From the NCBI RefSeq assembly GCF_020164455.1, contig NZ_JAIQWW010000008.1, positions 124,001 through 188,000 of the forward strand: a DNA stretch of 64,000 nucleotides, in the 5' to 3' direction. The DNA comes from Phyllobacterium chamaecytisi. Lineage in GTDB: Bacteria; Pseudomonadota; Alphaproteobacteria; Rhizobiales; Rhizobiaceae. Of the stretch, positions 8,482 through 17,435 are shown piece by piece. Within the stretch, counting starts at the first letter, position 1; each line of letters starts with the position of its first letter. The position numbers were made by a program, and so were the translations under genes. A model generated the notes under the pieces. It worked only from the letters and a program-made list of their open reading frames with translations. It made no database searches and had not been told where the DNA came from.

Positions 8482-10965
8482 TCAGCTCGGCAAAAACTCG
8501 GGACTCCAGCTTTCGCTTATTGCACCCGCGACGATCAATGCATCTATGTCGGCCTCGGTGTAACCCAAGCTGCCTAGGACCTCCCGTGTTGACGCGCCGA
8601 ATTTTTCGGAGGGAGGAAGTGTGTAGACGTTTCCGACCGCTGGGCGTACGGCATATTGATCAACGTGGGTCACGCCACTAGGATGGTTGAACACGGTCGA
8701 AAAGGAGTAGCTGCTCTGTTCGATTCCCGGAGCACCATCCGCAAGTCTCGTATTTGCCGATCGTACCGATTCGAGCGTGTCGCAGATTGCGGCACCGATA
8801 TCGGACGCGTGGAGCCTCGACAACCATTCCTCGGCGGAAGCCTTTCGAAAAGTGGTGGCGAGAAAGGAGGTCCGGTCGTCTCTCGGCACATCACCAAGCC
8901 CATCAAGTCCCGCGACTCCGACAAGGCGAGGCAGATCGCGCTCTTCTGCGCTGAGCATCAAGGTCCGGCCGCAGGCCGCCTTATAGAGATGCGTCAGAGC
9001 GCCATAGCCCTTCGCGCTTGGTCCCGCAGGCTCGTCGAACGGACCTCGCCCTTCATAGTCGTACCATAACGGGACCTGCAAGAGGCCGGAGACTGCGGAC
9101 AGCGAAGTCCGGGGTCTTCCCGCACGGCCGGTTCTCGCCTTCTGGTACAACGCAGCGGCGATGCCCAGCGCTGCCGCGCACCCGCCAAGCAGGTCAATGG
9201 TGCCGACATGCGCATGCTCCTCGGGTGTTTCCATGGAACCGCCGAACCGTAACATGATGCCGCTCGTAACCTGGACGAGGTCATCGTAGCCTAGCTGATC
9301 GGTGAGGGGGCCGCGACGGATACCCCCGAAGCAATCGAGCTTGCAGAAGATCGCATGGGGGTTCAGCACTTTCAGGCCATTCGGATCAAGCCCCATGTTG
9401 TGAACTTGCCGATCGGTCCCATTCCAGACCACCACATCAACGGACTTCACGAGCCTGTCTAAAATGTCACGACCATCAGGCGTGGTGATATCCACGAGGG
9501 TCGATTGCTTGCCGCGCGGACAGATCATGCCCGAGGTGACCATCCATGGGCCATAAAGTGGGCTTTACCGGGTCGAGTTTGATGACCTCCGCACCGAAAC
9601 GGGCGAGATATGATGTCGAATGCGGGCCAGCTAGGACATTCGAAAGGTCGAGAATTCGTATTCCGTCGAGCCATCCGCCCGAGGTTTTGGGCGGTAATGA
9701 AACCCACTCCGCGAAAGGTGTGGCTGAGAGCGTGGTGAGCGCATCGTCGAAGGAAACCGATTTCCGCGGGGTGGGCGCAAGCATTGCCTCGCGCTCTCCT
9801 CCAGCCAAGCAAAAGCTCCGGGCTGGATCATCCGCCCATACACCCGATCGTCAACCTCGATTACGAGGCCCGCACTTCTGGTGTGGTCATCCTTGAGCCA
9901 CTCCTGCAGCCACTGAGCAGCGCCGGCGACTCGCCATTCGCCGAAGATGCGTTCCCACTCCTTGGCAGTGCGGGTCAGGAACACTGCTTGCATCCGCTCG
10001 ACGATCTTTTCGCGCCAACCTTCCGGCCAAGCACCGAGTCGCTGCTTCGAAGGCCATGCGCTCATGGGCAGCCAAGCGTTGCCTTCCAAGAGTCCCTCAG
10101 CCACCAGTTGGTCGTATAGCCCAAGTAATTGCAACACGCGCTTCGTATGAAGCTTGTGGCCCGTGCATACTACAAAGAACCCGCGTCCGTCTTTGCACTC
10201 ATAGTTGCGGTAAAACGGGTCGGTGAGTTTGTGCACGGCCGGTCCATCGGCAAACTCGCTTCGCGCCGGCGGACGATCTCGATGTCGCGCGCCGATTTGT
10301 AGCGGATCGGAAGATCCTCAATCTGGCATGAGTTGTACGCAAGGCCCTCCATCACTGCGCAAGCTAGAGGCACCTCAATCTGATCACCAATGCCGCTCCG
10401 CTCCCGCACCTGGAGCGCCAAGGCGGCGGCCGATGCCGCATACAACGTGCCATAGGCGGACGCCAATGGCAGCGGCGAAAAAAATGGGTTCTTACCCATC
10501 AGAACGCGGTTCACTCCCATATCGGTGAATTGGCCTGAAGCCGCCGCGATAACTGACTCGAATGCGCGCCATTCACGACGCAGGTGATCGTTGGAAGCAA
10601 AGCCTGGAACGGACACGGTGATCAGCTCCGGTCGTTCCTCGCGCAGGGTCGGAAAGTCGATACCTAGACGCGCGAGTACGCCCGGCCGGAAGTTCTCTAC
10701 GACGATGTCTGCTTCAGCGATGAGGGCCAGTGCCTGCGCAAGGCCGGTCTCTGTCTTCAGGTCGATTTGCACGATCAACTTGTTTCGATTGAGGGTCGCA
10801 TTGGCTGGGCTGTCCCAGAATGGGGCCGGACGGCGGGTCGACATGTACGACAGTGGCGCCCAGATCGCCAAGAATCATAGCCACTGCCGGGCCGGCAATG
10901 TACTGACCAAAATCGACGACCTTGACGCCGGAGAGAGGAAGGGTTGACCGTTGCATCGCTAACAT
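8482..10965 (-). pseudogene. Tandem family III CoA-transferase, broken by four frameshifts
   Basis: Five overlapping minus-strand frames together match, end to end, the intact tandem CaiB/BaiF-type protein at 26606-29080. The match runs from LPLSGVKVVDFGQYIAGPAV to YTEADIDALI.AG.ISESWS. The frame changes near 10810, 10225, 9815 and 9535. At the first site the copy reads GGCCCCATTCTGG where the intact gene reads GGACCCCTCTGG, a one-base insertion. Similarity to the intact copy is clear but far from identical, so the duplication is old compared with the 386-bp repeat elsewhere. It lies in opposite orientation to the intact gene and next to a thioesterase, so it may have belonged to a separate acyl-CoA cluster. 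Confidence 0.9.
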
Positions 10966-11356
10966 CGCTCCAATTCAGACAAATCGTCGTGACCTACGGG
11001 ACCCGTTTGTTGCCGACTCGACAAGCTAACTGGGCCGCACGCGTGCCGGACGGAGGTCGATCAACGTGCGAATAGGCGAGAGACTTTATGAGCACTCCCT
11101 GACAGAGATTCTTCGAAATTTACTCTCATAACGCCTGAATACTGCGTCAAACAGAACAGATGCGACACTTTCGGCCCGAAAAAGCGCTCAAGCTATTCCC
11201 GCAACATTTAACAGTCGTCTTTATCGAAGTGATGACTATGACCGGTTTGCGTCGCGCCAAGACTTCCTGTCCAATCTGACGGGGTGCTATGAGACCGCTC
11301 CCTCATGTCCAGCCGCCCTATGTATCACCAAAGGCTAAAGGGTCGAGGTCTCGTAA
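10966..11356. other. Intergenic, nothing recognised
   Basis: About 390 bp between two minus-strand genes, thioesterase upstream and CoA-transferase pseudogene downstream. I see no gene, transposase trace or clear hairpin. A promoter for the CoA-transferase gene would lie here, but I could not identify one. Confidence 0.45.
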
Positions 11357-12214
11357 TTACTCACGCCACCGGATCAGCACCTCCTGAGCCACCGAGGCAA
11401 CGAGGAGGCCGTCGCGGGTGAAGAAGTTGCCGCGGGTGAAACCGCGAGCATGGGAGGCGCTAGGGCTGTCCGTGGCGTAGAGGAGCCATTCGTCTATCCG
11501 GAAATCGCGATGAAACCACATGGCGTGGTCGAGGCTCGACTCCTGCAAGCTCTTCGAATTAGTATTTACTCCATGTGGCTGGAGGCTGGTGTCGACCATC
11601 CCCCAGTCTGAAGCGTAAGCTAGGAGGCACTTGTGGATTGTCGGATCGTCGGGCATTTCCGCGACGGTCTTGATCCAAGTGTGTGTAACTGGTGGCTGTT
11701 TCGGTGGGTTCATGCCGACCAGAGGCTCGACCCGGCGATATTCGATGGGGCGGTCGTAAGGCAAGTTTTCGTGGGATTGCTTTGAGGTCCTGTCTTTCAT
11801 AGAGCGAGTCGTTTCGATCTCGGAGTGCAGGTTTTCTGGTCCAGGGACCCGAGGCATTTGACATTGATGCTCGAACCCCTGTTCACGGACCTGGAACGAC
11901 GCAGCCAGCATGAAGATTGGTTTGTCGAACTGCAATGCCACCACGCGGCGCGTGCTGAAGCTAGTGCCGTCGCGCACGCGCTCAACCCGGTAGTCGATAG
12001 GGGCCTCGGTATCGCCGGCTCTTAGGAAATGAGCATGGAGCGAATGGATGGCGCGGTCAGTGACTGTATTCGTTGCAGCGACTATGGCTTGGCCGAGTAT
12101 TTGCCCACCGTACACCCGGCCCCATCCTAAGTCCTGACTTTGTCCGCGGTACGCGTCTTCGCCAATGGGTTCGAGAGCAAGTTGATTAAGCAGGTTTCTC
12201 AACACTTTCTTCAA
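11357..12214 (-). CDS. tesB: Acyl-CoA thioesterase II
   Basis: A 285-residue double hot-dog thioesterase of normal TesB length. Recognisable parts are the N-terminal GWGRVYGGQILGQAI..A block, HSLHAHFLRAGD, the DGTSFSTRRV strand, YASDWGMVDT with the catalytic Asp, SLDHAMWFHRDFR and the C-terminal VASVAQEVLIR with the catalytic Gln. It hydrolyses acyl-CoA to the free acid and CoA in the cytoplasm. It is transcribed towards the CoA-transferase pseudogene. It could release a CoA-bound catabolic intermediate or recycle CoA. The gene appears intact, with no sign of frameshift. Confidence 0.92.
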   Translation of the reverse strand: MKKVLRNLLNQLALEPIGEDAYRGQSQDLGWGRVYGGQILGQAIVAATNTVTDRAIHSLHAHFLRAGDTEAPIDYRVERVRDGTSFSTRRVVALQFDKPIFMLAASFQVREQGFEHQCQMPRVPGPENLHSEIETTRSMKDRTSKQSHENLPYDRPIEYRRVEPLVGMNPPKQPPVTHTWIKTVAEMPDDPTIHKCLLAYASDWGMVDTSLQPHGVNTNSKSLQESSLDHAMWFHRDFRIDEWLLYATDSPSASHARGFTRGNFFTRDGLLVASVAQEVLIRWRE

Positions 12215-12559
12215 AACTCCGATCCTTCCACAACGACGTAATCAAGGAAGATCATCGGGCGGTGGAGGCGCTTTTTGAATATGGGGCGAGGCGCATAGTC
12301 ATTTTGTGATATGTTCAGCCGCAAGCGGTACATTTTTGTGCCTTCTATCTTCTTCTTGCGCCGTAGGCTTTGCGGTCTATGCCTGAGCGGCCAGCCAAAT
12401 TCCGCGTCCAAAAACTAATATCGTAAGCGGGGGCTAGTTTTCGAGCAATATTCCCGGGTGGACTGCAGAAATGCTGCGCCGGAATCCAAAAAACCAGAGC
12501 ATCCGTATTGATCAAGGGGGTTTTGAGGACCATTTTCGCTGATCTCGCAAGAACGCATC

Positions 12560-13107
12560 GGCCATGATGATGGCATGATGGGCCGTCAGGGCTGGTTTTC
12601 CCGCCGCGAGCAGGGCCTGGTTATTTGGTTTTGAGAACGGTTGAAGTGAGCCGCTACTGGGGCGGGCATGTACAGCGCCTGACGCGGAAGGGCGCGGCCG
12701 CCCCGGATCGTGCGACACCCGCGGAAGGCCCCGCTGTCGCGCGCGACCGGAGCCAGGCCGGCGAGGCTAACCAGTTGGCTCTGATCGAGGCCGCGGCGTT
12801 CAAGCATCTCTAGAGCAGGCTCGCGGCAGTGGCTTGAGCAATGCCGGAATGCTTACGAGGATCGCAAGGCGTGGGACGAGATCCGCATCCCTTGACACCG
12901 GCTCTGAAGCCGGGCGTCTACCGCAGCCAAGTGGTGGGCAATCTGGCGCAGTCGCCGTTCGAGCTCGCGCTGCAACACAGGAGAGTGCACGATCTTCTGC
13001 CGGTTGAGAGCGGAGGAGTGGTCCTTGCAGGGCCTGTTGCAGCGCGACAAGGTGAGACGCGCATTGCCTCGCCTGTACTGCTCCCTGAGAATGAGTTGTT
13101 GCCTCAT
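12560..13107 (-). mobile_element. IS110-family transposase remnant
   Basis: A minus-strand frame ending near 12586 contains LVSLAGLAPVARDSGAFRG, then IRGGRALPRQALYM, the C-terminal signature of IS110/IS116/IS902 transposases. Another minus-strand frame starting at 13107 (ELERRLRQIAHHLAAVDARL) matches the helical middle part of the same family. The two are in different frames, and the N-terminal catalytic domain is absent, so the element is dead. It lies in a 1.3-kb patch of transposase debris between the thioesterase and the carnitine-type operon. Element borders were not found. Confidence 0.78.
13061..13106. repeat. 46-bp direct repeat, copy 1 (other copy 40179-40224)
   Basis: These 46 bases, starting GCATTGCCTCGCCTGTACTG and ending GTTGTTGCCTCA, occur again 27 kb away with no mismatch by eye. 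Copy 1 lies at the 5' edge of the IS110-like minus-strand frame. Copy 2 follows the class II aldolase gene. It is probably the surviving end of a mobile element. Confidence 0.85.
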
Positions 13108-13144
13108 CTAAATTGCTCCCGACGAATGAACCTCGGGAGCTGTG

Positions 13145-13318
13145 ATGAGGAACGTAAGCGAATTGGTGGCGGCGTTCAGTTGGCGCTATGAGTCAGGCGG
13201 GCGGGCGGGCCGAGAAGGCGAGGAGTTTGAAGAGTTCGTGGCGCTCACGGGCTTTCATCGCAAGCATGCGATGCGACTGTTCCGAGGAGACCGCGAGACA
13301 AACTTTGAGCTGATCTAG
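13145..13318 (+). mobile_element. N-terminal stub of an integrase-type (ISNCY-like) transposase
   Basis: ATG 13145 opens a 57-codon frame reading MRNVSELVAAFSWRYE, then FVALTGFHRKHAMRLFRG. This is the characteristic N-terminus of a transposase group with an integrase-type catalytic core. It then runs into TAG at 13316. The catalytic core is missing here. A fragment of what looks like the same family's core occurs at 53990-54460. This stub is a remnant with no function expected. Confidence 0.72.
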
Positions 13319-13559
13319 CAACGTCGATACCGGCGATTTGTTGTAGAGAATGATGCATCTTTTCCGCGTCCTTGGCTTGTCATCCGGGCCATAAGGCCCG
13401 CGTACCCGTTCAGGCCACGAGGAAAAGAGAGGCGGCGGACTGACTCTAGCTTGACGCGCATCGGTCTCCATAGGTACGACCCGTCCCGCTATCAGCGAGC
13501 TCGCGATGCGGTGGCGGTATCGTCATCTTGCTCGATCAATACGGGAAAACCATAAGACA

Positions 13560-13780
13560 AGCATCGGAGGTTAAGCCGCCTCCGTCACCTTCAGGCTGCC
13601 ATAGCACAACGCCAACGGTAGTAGATCTGCTCTGGTATCCCAAACGCTCGGCAGATTGCCGCGGCCTTGTTGCCGTGCGAAAGCCGAATCTCCGCCTCCC
13701 GCAACACCCCAAGATCTGCCTTCCGTATAACCCTTCCGCGCGATTCGGTACTCCTTTCAAGCCCAACGCAACAGAAATGC
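13560..13780 (-). mobile_element. IS3-family OrfA remnant
   Basis: Reading the minus strand gives VLREAEIRLSHGNKAAAICR, then FGIPEQIYYRWR, the helix-turn-helix of IS3-family OrfA proteins of the IS407 type. The expected following residues (G.LKVTEA) appear only after a frame change. No OrfB catalytic domain is adjacent. From about 13790 to the BKACE gene at 14136 I see no further recognisable feature. Confidence 0.75.
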
Positions 13781-14135
13781 TAACGCTTAAACCGTACCAC
13801 TTTCAGCGAGCCTCTCTCCCAGAGAGATTAACTTCTCTTGAAGTTCAATCAACTTGAGCACCGCCTTGGCGGACGCAAACGCCACATGACTTGGTTTCCG
13901 TCAATGCGGCAACGGGAACGGCTTACGTTGGGTCACGTGACAAAAGCCAGGCGAGTCGCGGTTGTCTTAACAGGATAACTGGAAAGCTTCGCTTCCTGCT
14001 GCTTAGCCGCAGAATTACTGCTCTACGACTGGCGAGATCGCTTAAATACAGCCGAGTGAGCCCATTACATTTACTTGAAAAGATACTTATGGCCCGGATT
14101 GAACCGGGTCAGATTTTGAGCAAGGAGCAGTTGGG

Positions 14136-15026
14136 ATGATTTCTGAAGTGTTCATCACCTGTGCGGTGACAGGAGGCGGCGGCGCGCCGAAGCAAAAGAA
14201 TGTGCCAGTCACCCCACGGGAGATCGCTGACTCGGCGATCGAGGCGGCGCGGGCCGGGGCGGCGGTGGTGCACCTTCACGTGCGTGATCTCAAGACCGGC
14301 CAGGGCGTACTGGATCTTGGGCTGTACAGGGAGACTGTGCAGCGCATACGGGAATCCGATGCGAATCCGGTGATCAACCTCACTACGGGAGAGGGTTGCT
14401 ACATTGTTTTGGGCAGCTCGAACTCTCCGCTGCCGCTTTCAGCGGAGACGGACATGCTTGGCGCCCTCGAGCGGCTTGTGCACATTGAAGAGTTGCGTCC
14501 GGAGATCTGCACGCTGGATTGCGGCTCGATGAGCGCTAGGGGCACGAGTGAGGGTGCCATGATCAACACCATTGGGACCCTACGCGCGATGGCGGCACGT
14601 TTGCAAGAGCTCGGAGTGAAGCCTGAGCTTGAAGTATTCGATACCGGCCATCTGAAGATGGTGAAAGATCTCGTCAAAGAGGGACTAATTGACGATGTGC
14701 CGTTGATCCAGTTGTGCATGGGCGTCGGCTATGGTGCACCGGCGGATTTGACCACGCTGACGACGCTGGTGCATCAGCTCCCGCCGGATGCTGTTTATTC
14801 CACCTTCTCGGTTGGGTCGATGCAGCTTCCGTACGCGGCGTTGGCGCCAATGATCGGCGCAAACGTGCGGGTCGGACTGGAGGACAACCTTTACCTCTCC
14901 CGCGGGCGGCTGGCAACCAATGCCGAACTCGTACAGCGGGCAGTCGAGATCCTCGATCGGCTCGGGGTCCGTGTGCTTGGGCCGAATGAGGTGCGCGAGA
15001 CGCTCAAATTAAAAGTTCATGCCTGA
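14136..15026 (+). CDS. Beta-keto acid cleavage enzyme (BKACE, DUF849), probable 3-dehydrocarnitine type
   Basis: This 296-residue TIM-barrel protein has the BKACE hallmarks: ITCAVTGGGG at the start, PVTPREIADSAIEAA.AGA, the zinc-binding HLHVRD with His46 and His48, and the C-terminal VRVGLEDNLYL segment with the catalytic Arg/Glu/Asp cluster. BKACE enzymes condense a beta-keto acid with acetyl-CoA, giving acetoacetate and a new CoA ester. Members next to carnitine dehydrogenase act on 3-dehydrocarnitine, yielding betainyl-CoA. The downstream gene, 14 bp away, is exactly that dehydrogenase with a fused thioesterase, which supports this assignment. The start overlaps a GGAGCAGTTGGG ribosome site. 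First gene of a four-gene operon ending at 18500. Confidence 0.88.
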   Translation: MISEVFITCAVTGGGGAPKQKNVPVTPREIADSAIEAARAGAAVVHLHVRDLKTGQGVLDLGLYRETVQRIRESDANPVINLTTGEGCYIVLGSSNSPLPLSAETDMLGALERLVHIEELRPEICTLDCGSMSARGTSEGAMINTIGTLRAMAARLQELGVKPELEVFDTGHLKMVKDLVKEGLIDDVPLIQLCMGVGYGAPADLTTLTTLVHQLPPDAVYSTFSVGSMQLPYAALAPMIGANVRVGLEDNLYLSRGRLATNAELVQRAVEILDRLGVRVLGPNEVRETLKLKVHA

Positions 15027-15040
15027 GGAGTTGAAAGGCG

Positions 15041-16534
15041 ATGCTTGATAAATCGAAGTTTACCGAGAAGCGGCCACGCGAAGTCGGGCTTCTCGGGGGC
15101 GGTGTGATCGGCGGCGGGTGGGCGGCGCGTTTCATTCTAAATGGAATCGACGTGCGACTATACGATCCGGCCCCGAACGCGGTCGAGCATGTGCAAAACG
15201 TGCTGACGAACGCCCGACGGGCATATGGCCAACTAACACTGGTCCCCCTTCCTCCGGAAGGGTCGTTAACGATAGCAGATTCAGTGGCGGATGCCGTCCA
15301 AAGCGTGGATCTGGTGCAGGAGTCCGCGCCAGAACGCCTGGAGCTAAAGCAGTCCTTGCTCGCGGACGCCAGTCGCGCGGCAGCGCCCGGGACCCTGATA
15401 TGTTCCTCAACCTCCGGTTTTCGACCGTCATTGCTGCAGGCAAAGATGGAACGACCAGAATGTCTGCTCGTCGCGCACCCCTTTCAACCTGTGTATCTGC
15501 TTCCGCTTGTTGAATTGTGCGCTGGGGAACAAACGGTGCCAGAGGCGTTGGAGCGAGCGGCGGCGATTTACCGGGCAATCGGGATGCATCCTCTTGTGGT
15601 GCGTAAAGAGGTGGACGGGTTTATAGCGAACCGGTTGCAGGACGCGGTGTCGCGCGAGGCGTTGTGGCTGGTGCACGACGATTTGGCAACGCTGGAAGAG
15701 ATCGATGATGCCGTTCGCTACTCCTGGGCATTGCGCCGAGCGGCCATCGGATCCTATCGCATGGCCAATGGTGGAGCCGGCATGCGCCAGAGCATCGAGC
15801 AATGGGCATTCAAGTGGCCGTGGTCGAGGCTCACCGATAAGCCCGAAATTGACTCAACCTTCCTGGACAAAGTGGCTACGCAGGCAGACGCGCTGGCGAC
15901 GGCCGACCCCTTGCCCGTATCCACCGAACATAAACGAGATGACCTTCTCGTGGCATTGCTGCACGGGCTGCGCTCCCAGGGCTACGGACCGGGCGAGACG
16001 CTCGCGCGATGGGAGCAGGGGCTCCGCGCTCGCGCTCACCTGCCCGCTCAGGATTCTGGCCCGTTGCGGACGTTGCGAGAAATCCCGTCTAATTGGATAG
16101 ACGGTAACGGACACGCCGCTGAGAGCACTTATCTTCAGCTCTGCAGTGACGCCACCAGCACCGTAGGGCGCTACATCCGCGAGAGTGGCACGGACCCGGA
16201 AAACAGGGGGACTTATTACACGGTCGAGACGCACCTATCGCATATGGATGAACTTCACGCCGGCGACCGCGTCGAGATATTTACGCAGGTTCTCGGCGCC
16301 GACGACAAGAGATTGCACCTCTTCCACGTAATCAAGCGCGAGGGTTGCGACAAGCCAGCTGCGATGGGCGAGCAGATGCTGATTCACGTGGACGCTAAAA
16401 GCAGACGCAGTGCACCGGTGCAGGGGCCTCTGCGCGAGCGAATGCTAGAACTTGCGCGGCTGCATGCGAAGCTACCCCGTCCGGAGCAGGCGGGCGCAAG
16501 CATCCGCATGTCGCGCACACGGGCGTGCGAATAA
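15041..16534 (+). CDS. cdhA: L-carnitine 3-dehydrogenase fused to betainyl-CoA thioesterase domain
   Basis: A 497-residue fusion. Residues about 15-330 form a 3-hydroxyacyl-CoA-dehydrogenase-like enzyme with the NAD site GLLGGGVIGGGWA, the LVAHPFQPVYLLPLVEL block with the catalytic His, and DGFIANRLQ. Residues about 345-480 form a hot-dog thioesterase (YTVETHLSHMDELHAGD, then FTQVLGADDKRLHLFH). Rhizobial carnitine dehydrogenases are known in this fused form. The dehydrogenase oxidises L-carnitine to 3-dehydrocarnitine with NAD. The thioesterase would release glycine betaine from betainyl-CoA made by the BKACE partner. An SDR gene follows 58 bp later. Assignment rests on domain order and neighbours; another beta-hydroxy acid is possible. 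Confidence 0.87.
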   Translation: MLDKSKFTEKRPREVGLLGGGVIGGGWAARFILNGIDVRLYDPAPNAVEHVQNVLTNARRAYGQLTLVPLPPEGSLTIADSVADAVQSVDLVQESAPERLELKQSLLADASRAAAPGTLICSSTSGFRPSLLQAKMERPECLLVAHPFQPVYLLPLVELCAGEQTVPEALERAAAIYRAIGMHPLVVRKEVDGFIANRLQDAVSREALWLVHDDLATLEEIDDAVRYSWALRRAAIGSYRMANGGAGMRQSIEQWAFKWPWSRLTDKPEIDSTFLDKVATQADALATADPLPVSTEHKRDDLLVALLHGLRSQGYGPGETLARWEQGLRARAHLPAQDSGPLRTLREIPSNWIDGNGHAAESTYLQLCSDATSTVGRYIRESGTDPENRGTYYTVETHLSHMDELHAGDRVEIFTQVLGADDKRLHLFHVIKREGCDKPAAMGEQMLIHVDAKSRRSAPVQGPLRERMLELARLHAKLPRPEQAGASIRMSRTRACE

Positions 16535-16592
16535 GTGCTCATGCTTCGTCATCGCTAAATGGTCCTCATCGCAGAAAGGGAATGGAACGATC

Positions 16593-17390
16593 ATGACTAA
16601 AACGTCGGGCCCCGAATTTCGGAAAAGTGCCGAGCGCCACGAGCAGCAGCCCCACGTAGGTGGCTGGTCGCTTGAGGGGCGAGTTGCGCTGGTGACTGGC
16701 GCCACCGGGGGGCTTGGAAAGGCTATCGTGACCGAGCTGCGTGAACGTGGGGCGGACGTGTATGGTGTGGATATTGCCGGGGATGCCATCTTTCACGCGG
16801 ACCTCTCCACTGCGGAAGGGAATCGACGCATGGTGTCCCAAGTCATTGAGACGGCCGGACGCCTTGATATACTGGTGTTGAATGCTGGATGCCAATTCGT
16901 CGCCCCGCTCCATGAGTTTCCGGACGCCGAATGGGAACGTGTTCGATCTGTGGCCCTGGACGGCCCCTTCTTTGCTCTTAAGGCGGCATGGCGGGAACTG
17001 ACGAAATCGCCCGGCGGCCGCGTCGTGGTCACGGCATCCGTCTCGAGCTTCACGGCCGCAGTCCAAAAAGCTGCGTACACAGCTGCGAAGCACGGTGTTC
17101 TGGGGCTGGTGCGTGTTGCAGCGCGTGAGGGCGCTGCGCATGGTCTGACTGTCAACGCCGTCGCTCCGGGCTGGATGGACACCGGAATGTTGCGCGGTCA
17201 ACTGGAAGGTGCGGCAGCAAGAAAAGGCATCAGCACCGACGAAGTCATCGCGCAAATGCGCGCGTGGCAGCCAGGTGATCGTTTCGTCGACGTTCGCGAG
17301 GTTGCAGCAACCATCGGTTTTCTTGCGAGCCCTGGCGCTTCCGCGATCAATGGTGTGTGCCTACCCATCGATCTCGGGGCAACTGCTTAG
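16593..17390 (+). CDS. Short-chain dehydrogenase/reductase
   Basis: A 265-residue classical SDR from ATG 16593, chosen because AAAGGGAATGGA precedes it; the frame stays open to 16452 inside the previous gene. It has TGATGGLG (cofactor site) near residue 35, NAG near residue 98, catalytic Ser in TASVSSF and YTAAK around residue 165. It probably oxidises or reduces a hydroxy or keto intermediate with NAD(P). In this operon it could handle D-carnitine, 3-hydroxybutyrate from acetoacetate, or an unrelated alcohol. The binding-protein gene follows after 45 bp. A stretch of 83 bp from its 3' part (17185-17267) is found again inside the mosaic at 31825-31907. Confidence 0.86.
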   Translation: MTKTSGPEFRKSAERHEQQPHVGGWSLEGRVALVTGATGGLGKAIVTELRERGADVYGVDIAGDAIFHADLSTAEGNRRMVSQVIETAGRLDILVLNAGCQFVAPLHEFPDAEWERVRSVALDGPFFALKAAWRELTKSPGGRVVVTASVSSFTAAVQKAAYTAAKHGVLGLVRVAAREGAAHGLTVNAVAPGWMDTGMLRGQLEGAAARKGISTDEVIAQMRAWQPGDRFVDVREVAATIGFLASPGASAINGVCLPIDLGATA

Positions 17391-17435
17391 CTACCGTTCC
17401 CCATCCTAGGCGCATAACTAAGAAAGGAGCATTCT

